This document shows, in pieces, positions 6,297 through 8,566 of a DNA stretch of 8,566 nt; position 1 is the stretch's first letter, and each line of letters begins with the position of its first letter. Both the position numbers and the translations under genes were made by a program. The DNA lies in contig JAFGXK010000064.1 in the NCBI GenBank assembly GCA_016936695.1, forward strand, positions 1 to 8,566, written 5' to 3'. The notes beneath the pieces are model-generated. The model was given only the letters and a program-made list of their open reading frames with translations. It had not been told where the DNA came from and did no database searches. This stretch comes from Bacteroidales bacterium (GTDB lineage Bacteria; Bacteroidota; Bacteroidia; Bacteroidales; VadinHA17).

Positions 6297-7014
6297 TCTG
6301 TTCCTGATTCTTGATCTGCCCGGCATCATGGCACAGGATACTATCCTCTTTCCACTGAAGATCAGGGCCGGTTTCGATATTATCGGACCCGGCATTTATA
6401 TGTCTGACAAAAATAACCTGAACATGGAGGGATTCCTGTCATTCGACAGAAATGAAAAAATGGCCTATATCGTGGAAGGAGGTTATAGCAATTTTAACTA
6501 TTCGCAGTACAATTATGATTATACCAGTACCGGGACGTTTGCCAGGCTGGGTGTTGACCTTAACCTCCTCAAACCAGATAAGGCCTTAGGCCTTTACTGG
6601 GCCGGGATAGGCTTAAGGTACGGATTAAGCCTGTTCAGTTCCGAAACTTCCTCCCTTAGCTATGAAAATTACTGGGGTGAGATGACTTCTTCAATCCCTT
6701 CAAAAAAAATGACCGCACATTTTCTGGAAGTTGCCCCTGGTGTCAGGACTGAGGTCTTCAAAAACCTCAGCATGGGATGGACAATAAGGCTGAAGCTGCT
6801 GATATCGGGAGGCGGAGGGAAGGACATCAGGCCAATATCAATCCCGGGATATGGAAATGGTGGGAGGACCACCAATGCCGGAATAAGTTATTTCATCACC
6901 TGGAACATCCCCTATAAAACCAAAACGGTTATCATCAAACCCGAATTACCGGACGAGGAAGATGAGGAGTTTGAAGAAGAGAATGTTTCAGGTCAGCAGA
7001 GAATAGGGTTCTGA
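6268..7014 (+). CDS. Secreted outer-membrane beta-barrel-like protein, DUF6048-like
   Basis: The protein has 248 residues. A signal peptide (about 1-22, MRKISVYFISLFLILDLPGIMA, probably cut before Gln23) shows export. The mature part is rich in aromatic, alternating strands and glycine turns: AYIVEGGYSNFNYSQYNYDY (66-85), LGLYWAGIGLRYGLSLF (107-123), HFLEVAPGVRTEVF (151-164), WTIRLKLLISGGGG (171-184) and AGISYFITWNIPY (204-216). This fits a small outer-membrane barrel. After the last likely strand comes a very acidic tail (Asp229-Glu238, nine of ten residues acidic) ending in QRIGF. It resembles the Bacteroidetes family DUF6048, which I recall next to DUF6452 genes; this is from memory. The start lies 29 bases inside the lipoprotein gene in another frame. 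It is supported by the complete signal peptide and by the lack of a suitable later ATG. Substrate or partner is unknown. Confidence 0.85.
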   Translation: MRKISVYFISLFLILDLPGIMAQDTILFPLKIRAGFDIIGPGIYMSDKNNLNMEGFLSFDRNEKMAYIVEGGYSNFNYSQYNYDYTSTGTFARLGVDLNLLKPDKALGLYWAGIGLRYGLSLFSSETSSLSYENYWGEMTSSIPSKKMTAHFLEVAPGVRTEVFKNLSMGWTIRLKLLISGGGGKDIRPISIPGYGNGGRTTNAGISYFITWNIPYKTKTVIIKPELPDEEDEEFEEENVSGQQRIGF

Positions 7015-7018
7015 CAGT

Positions 7019-7054
7019 CAGGCGGCATTCAAATTGCAATATTTCACCTGCCTG
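7019..7054. terminator. Weak hairpin between convergent genes
   Basis: CAGGCGG (7019-7025) can pair with CTGCCTG (7048-7054) through six Watson-Crick pairs and one G-U pair around a 22-base AT-rich loop. It sits between the stop of the barrel gene (7014) and the last codons of the convergent symporter. The loop is long and no T-run follows on either strand, so this is only a tentative terminator. Confidence 0.2.
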
Positions 7055-8510
7055 CCGGTACCGCGGCTGGCTTGTTGCTGAAAAACCATAGTCCCATGAA
7101 AGTAAGGAACCCATTCACCAGGAGCAATTCGAATCCAAACTTATATCCGTTGAACAATACCTCTGAATAAGTGCTCAAAAGATAGCATACAACAGGTGAG
7201 AGTATGGCAATCCACGGAGTGACCCGGTCTTTTGCCACCCTGCTTGTGAAAAGTCCGAAAGAGTACATCCCCAGAAGCGGGCCATAGGTATAACCGGCAA
7301 TTGTGAACAGCTTGTCGATAATCGCCCTGTCATTCAACGACCTGAATATAAGCACACATATGAAGAATATTGCAGCTATTGAAATGTGAACAACGTATCT
7401 GGTTCTGGTTTTTGCCTTTTCGGTCAGGTGGTCCTTCTTCTCCAGACCAAGCAGATCAATGCTCACCGATGTAGTCAGCGATGTAAGGGCGCCGTCGGCA
7501 CTTGGGAAAGCAGCAGAAATAAGACCTATGAGGAATACTATCCCGGCAACCGGACCAAGATAATTGAATGCTACTGTCGGGAAAAGATCATCACTCATTG
7601 CCACGGTAACGTTTCTGCTTTGGGCATAAAGCATCAGAAAAGCACCAAGGAGAAGGAACAGGAAATTAACCAGTACTATTATTCCGCTGAACGTGAACAT
7701 ATTCTTCTGGGCTTCCCTGAGATTCCTGCAACTCAGGTTCTTCTGCATCATCTCCTGGTCAAGTCCTGTCATCGAAATAGTAATAAACATCCCGCTCAGG
7801 AACTGCTTCAGAAAAAATCTTTCACTATGCCAGTCGGTTACAAACATGGTGGAAACCGGACTCTTCATTACAGAACCTGCCAGCTTAAATACAGGAGATC
7901 CCATTTCCCTGCTGATATAAATCACCGAAAGAACAACTGCAAGCAGCATGAATGTTGTCTGCAGGGTGTCGGTCCACACAATTGTCCTGATGCCCCCTTT
8001 AAGAGTGTAAAGAATGATCAGCAGAATGAAAATAAATACATTAACCCAGAAGGGAACATTCCAGGCATCGAAAACAAATATCTGCAGGACGTTGATTACC
8101 AGAAACATTCTGAGCGAAGCACCCAAAACCCTGGAGAGGATGAAGAAACCCGCTCCGGTTTTATATGAATAATATCCGAATCGTTGCTCAAGATAAGTGT
8201 AGATTGACGTTAGCTTCAGCCTGTAATACAAAGGCAGCAATACAAGTGCAATAACAAGATAACCGAAAAGATAGCCGAAAACCACCAGCATGTAACTGAA
8301 CTGGGTATCCTTCACCCATCCCGGCACCGACATAAAGGTTACGCCAGAAAGCGAGGCCCCGATCATTCCGTAAGCCACAACAAACCAAGGCGATACCCTG
8401 TTGCCTATATAAAACGACTGATTGTTTGCCTTACGGGCAGTTATCCATGTAACCGCAAATAAGAGGGTGGTGTAAGCCAGAAAAATAAACAGGATAAGTA
8501 ATGGGTTCAT
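7044..8510 (-). CDS. Sodium:solute symporter family (SSS) transporter
   Basis: This is a 488-residue inner-membrane protein with about 13 hydrophobic segments, the usual number for the family that includes PutP, PanF and SGLT-type transporters. Family marks are GASLSGVTFMSVPGWV in the first core helix (51-66), LKGGIRTIVWTDTLQT (170-185), TGLDQEMMQKNLSCRNLREAQK (248-269), and the sodium-site helix ISAAFPSADGALTSLTTSVSIDL (331-353). These predict uptake of a small organic solute (sugar, amino acid, sialic acid or similar) driven by sodium; the substrate cannot be told from sequence. In the sodium-site helix the pair usually read as Ser-Ser in Bacteroidetes relatives is Pro336-Ser337, and a later Ser is Gly340. 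The ATG at 8508-8510 begins directly in the first membrane segment and has GGAAAGG just upstream, unusually close. The gene converges on the alaS operon and has no neighbour in view that hints at substrate. Confidence 0.93.
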   Translation of the reverse strand: MNPLLILFIFLAYTTLLFAVTWITARKANNQSFYIGNRVSPWFVVAYGMIGASLSGVTFMSVPGWVKDTQFSYMLVVFGYLFGYLVIALVLLPLYYRLKLTSIYTYLEQRFGYYSYKTGAGFFILSRVLGASLRMFLVINVLQIFVFDAWNVPFWVNVFIFILLIILYTLKGGIRTIVWTDTLQTTFMLLAVVLSVIYISREMGSPVFKLAGSVMKSPVSTMFVTDWHSERFFLKQFLSGMFITISMTGLDQEMMQKNLSCRNLREAQKNMFTFSGIIVLVNFLFLLLGAFLMLYAQSRNVTVAMSDDLFPTVAFNYLGPVAGIVFLIGLISAAFPSADGALTSLTTSVSIDLLGLEKKDHLTEKAKTRTRYVVHISIAAIFFICVLIFRSLNDRAIIDKLFTIAGYTYGPLLGMYSFGLFTSRVAKDRVTPWIAILSPVVCYLLSTYSEVLFNGYKFGFELLLVNGFLTFMGLWFFSNKPAAVPAGR

Positions 8511-8529
8511 GCCTTTCCGGATAAATATG

Positions 8530-8558
8530 CAAGGATAACAAAAAGAAAGGAAGACAAA
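8530..8558 (-). promoter_or_regulatory. Candidate promoter for the symporter gene
   Basis: On the minus strand TATCCTTG (8530-8537) matches five of the six fixed bases of TAnnTTTG, and TTTG (8555-8558) lies 17 bases upstream, a slightly short spacing. A transcript would start around 8523-8526, giving a leader of about 15 bases. The region is T-rich, so chance matches are likely. Confidence 0.35.
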
Positions 8559-8566
8559 AAATTCAG

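Noticed and set aside
7055..7072. GC-rich palindromic CGGTACCG at the symporter's C-terminus
   Set aside because: An eight-base palindrome inside coding sequence (codons for PAAVPAGR); chance is sufficient explanation.
7386..8168. Long plus-strand open frame (260 codons) opposite the symporter
   Set aside because: It lies wholly antisense to a clear transporter gene. Its product is a low-complexity mix rich in His, Lys, Gln and Cys with no domain, as expected from the complement of a membrane-protein gene.
1..8566. Search for CRISPR arrays, tRNA/rRNA genes, insertion sequences, attachment sites or phage genes
   Set aside because: None seen. Genes are tightly packed, with no repeated spacer pattern, transposase or integrase motif, and no frameshifted or broken gene.

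Overview
The window looks like ordinary chromosomal DNA from a member of the Bacteroidota, probably Bacteroidales or a relative. This rests on several things. Two promoters fit the phylum-specific pattern (TTTG, about 19 bases, TAnnTTTG). Most starts lack a Shine-Dalgarno sequence. The order Nif3 / MerR-like / M23 peptidase, divergent from alaS, is one I recall from Bacteroidetes genomes. A small lipoprotein and an outer-membrane-type protein resemble families known mainly from this phylum (DUF6452 and DUF6048, named from memory). Species cannot be assigned.

Layout. Positions 1-3098 hold a minus-strand block, read from right to left: an M23 endopeptidase (2136-3098), a second M23 endopeptidase paralogous to it over its full length (1076-2047), a short MerR-type DNA-binding protein (725-1060), and a Nif3-family dinuclear-metal protein (1-723) that runs off the left edge. 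A 94-base divergent spacer then separates the block from alaS (3193-5841, plus), a full-length alanyl-tRNA synthetase. Two envelope genes follow alaS with overlapping ends: a cysteine-containing lipoprotein (5838-6296) and a secreted protein that is probably an outer-membrane beta-barrel (6268-7014). A sodium:solute symporter (7044-8510, minus) converges on this operon and ends 29 bases from it. Its probable promoter sits at the right edge.

How the parts fit. The minus block joins cell-wall remodelling (two membrane-anchored periplasmic peptidases, both with intact zinc ligands) to a possible regulator and a conserved metal protein. The plus block couples a housekeeping synthetase to two envelope proteins of unknown role through a 4-base ATGA overlap and a 29-base overlap. 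The symporter is an independent unit.

There are no RNA genes, mobile elements, CRISPR arrays or long repeats that I can see, and no stretch over 300 bases without a gene. I found no convincing novel system. The points most worth a second look are the tandem M23 duplication, the overlapping alaS-lipoprotein-barrel operon, a near-leaderless promoter, and a proline in the symporter's sodium-site motif.
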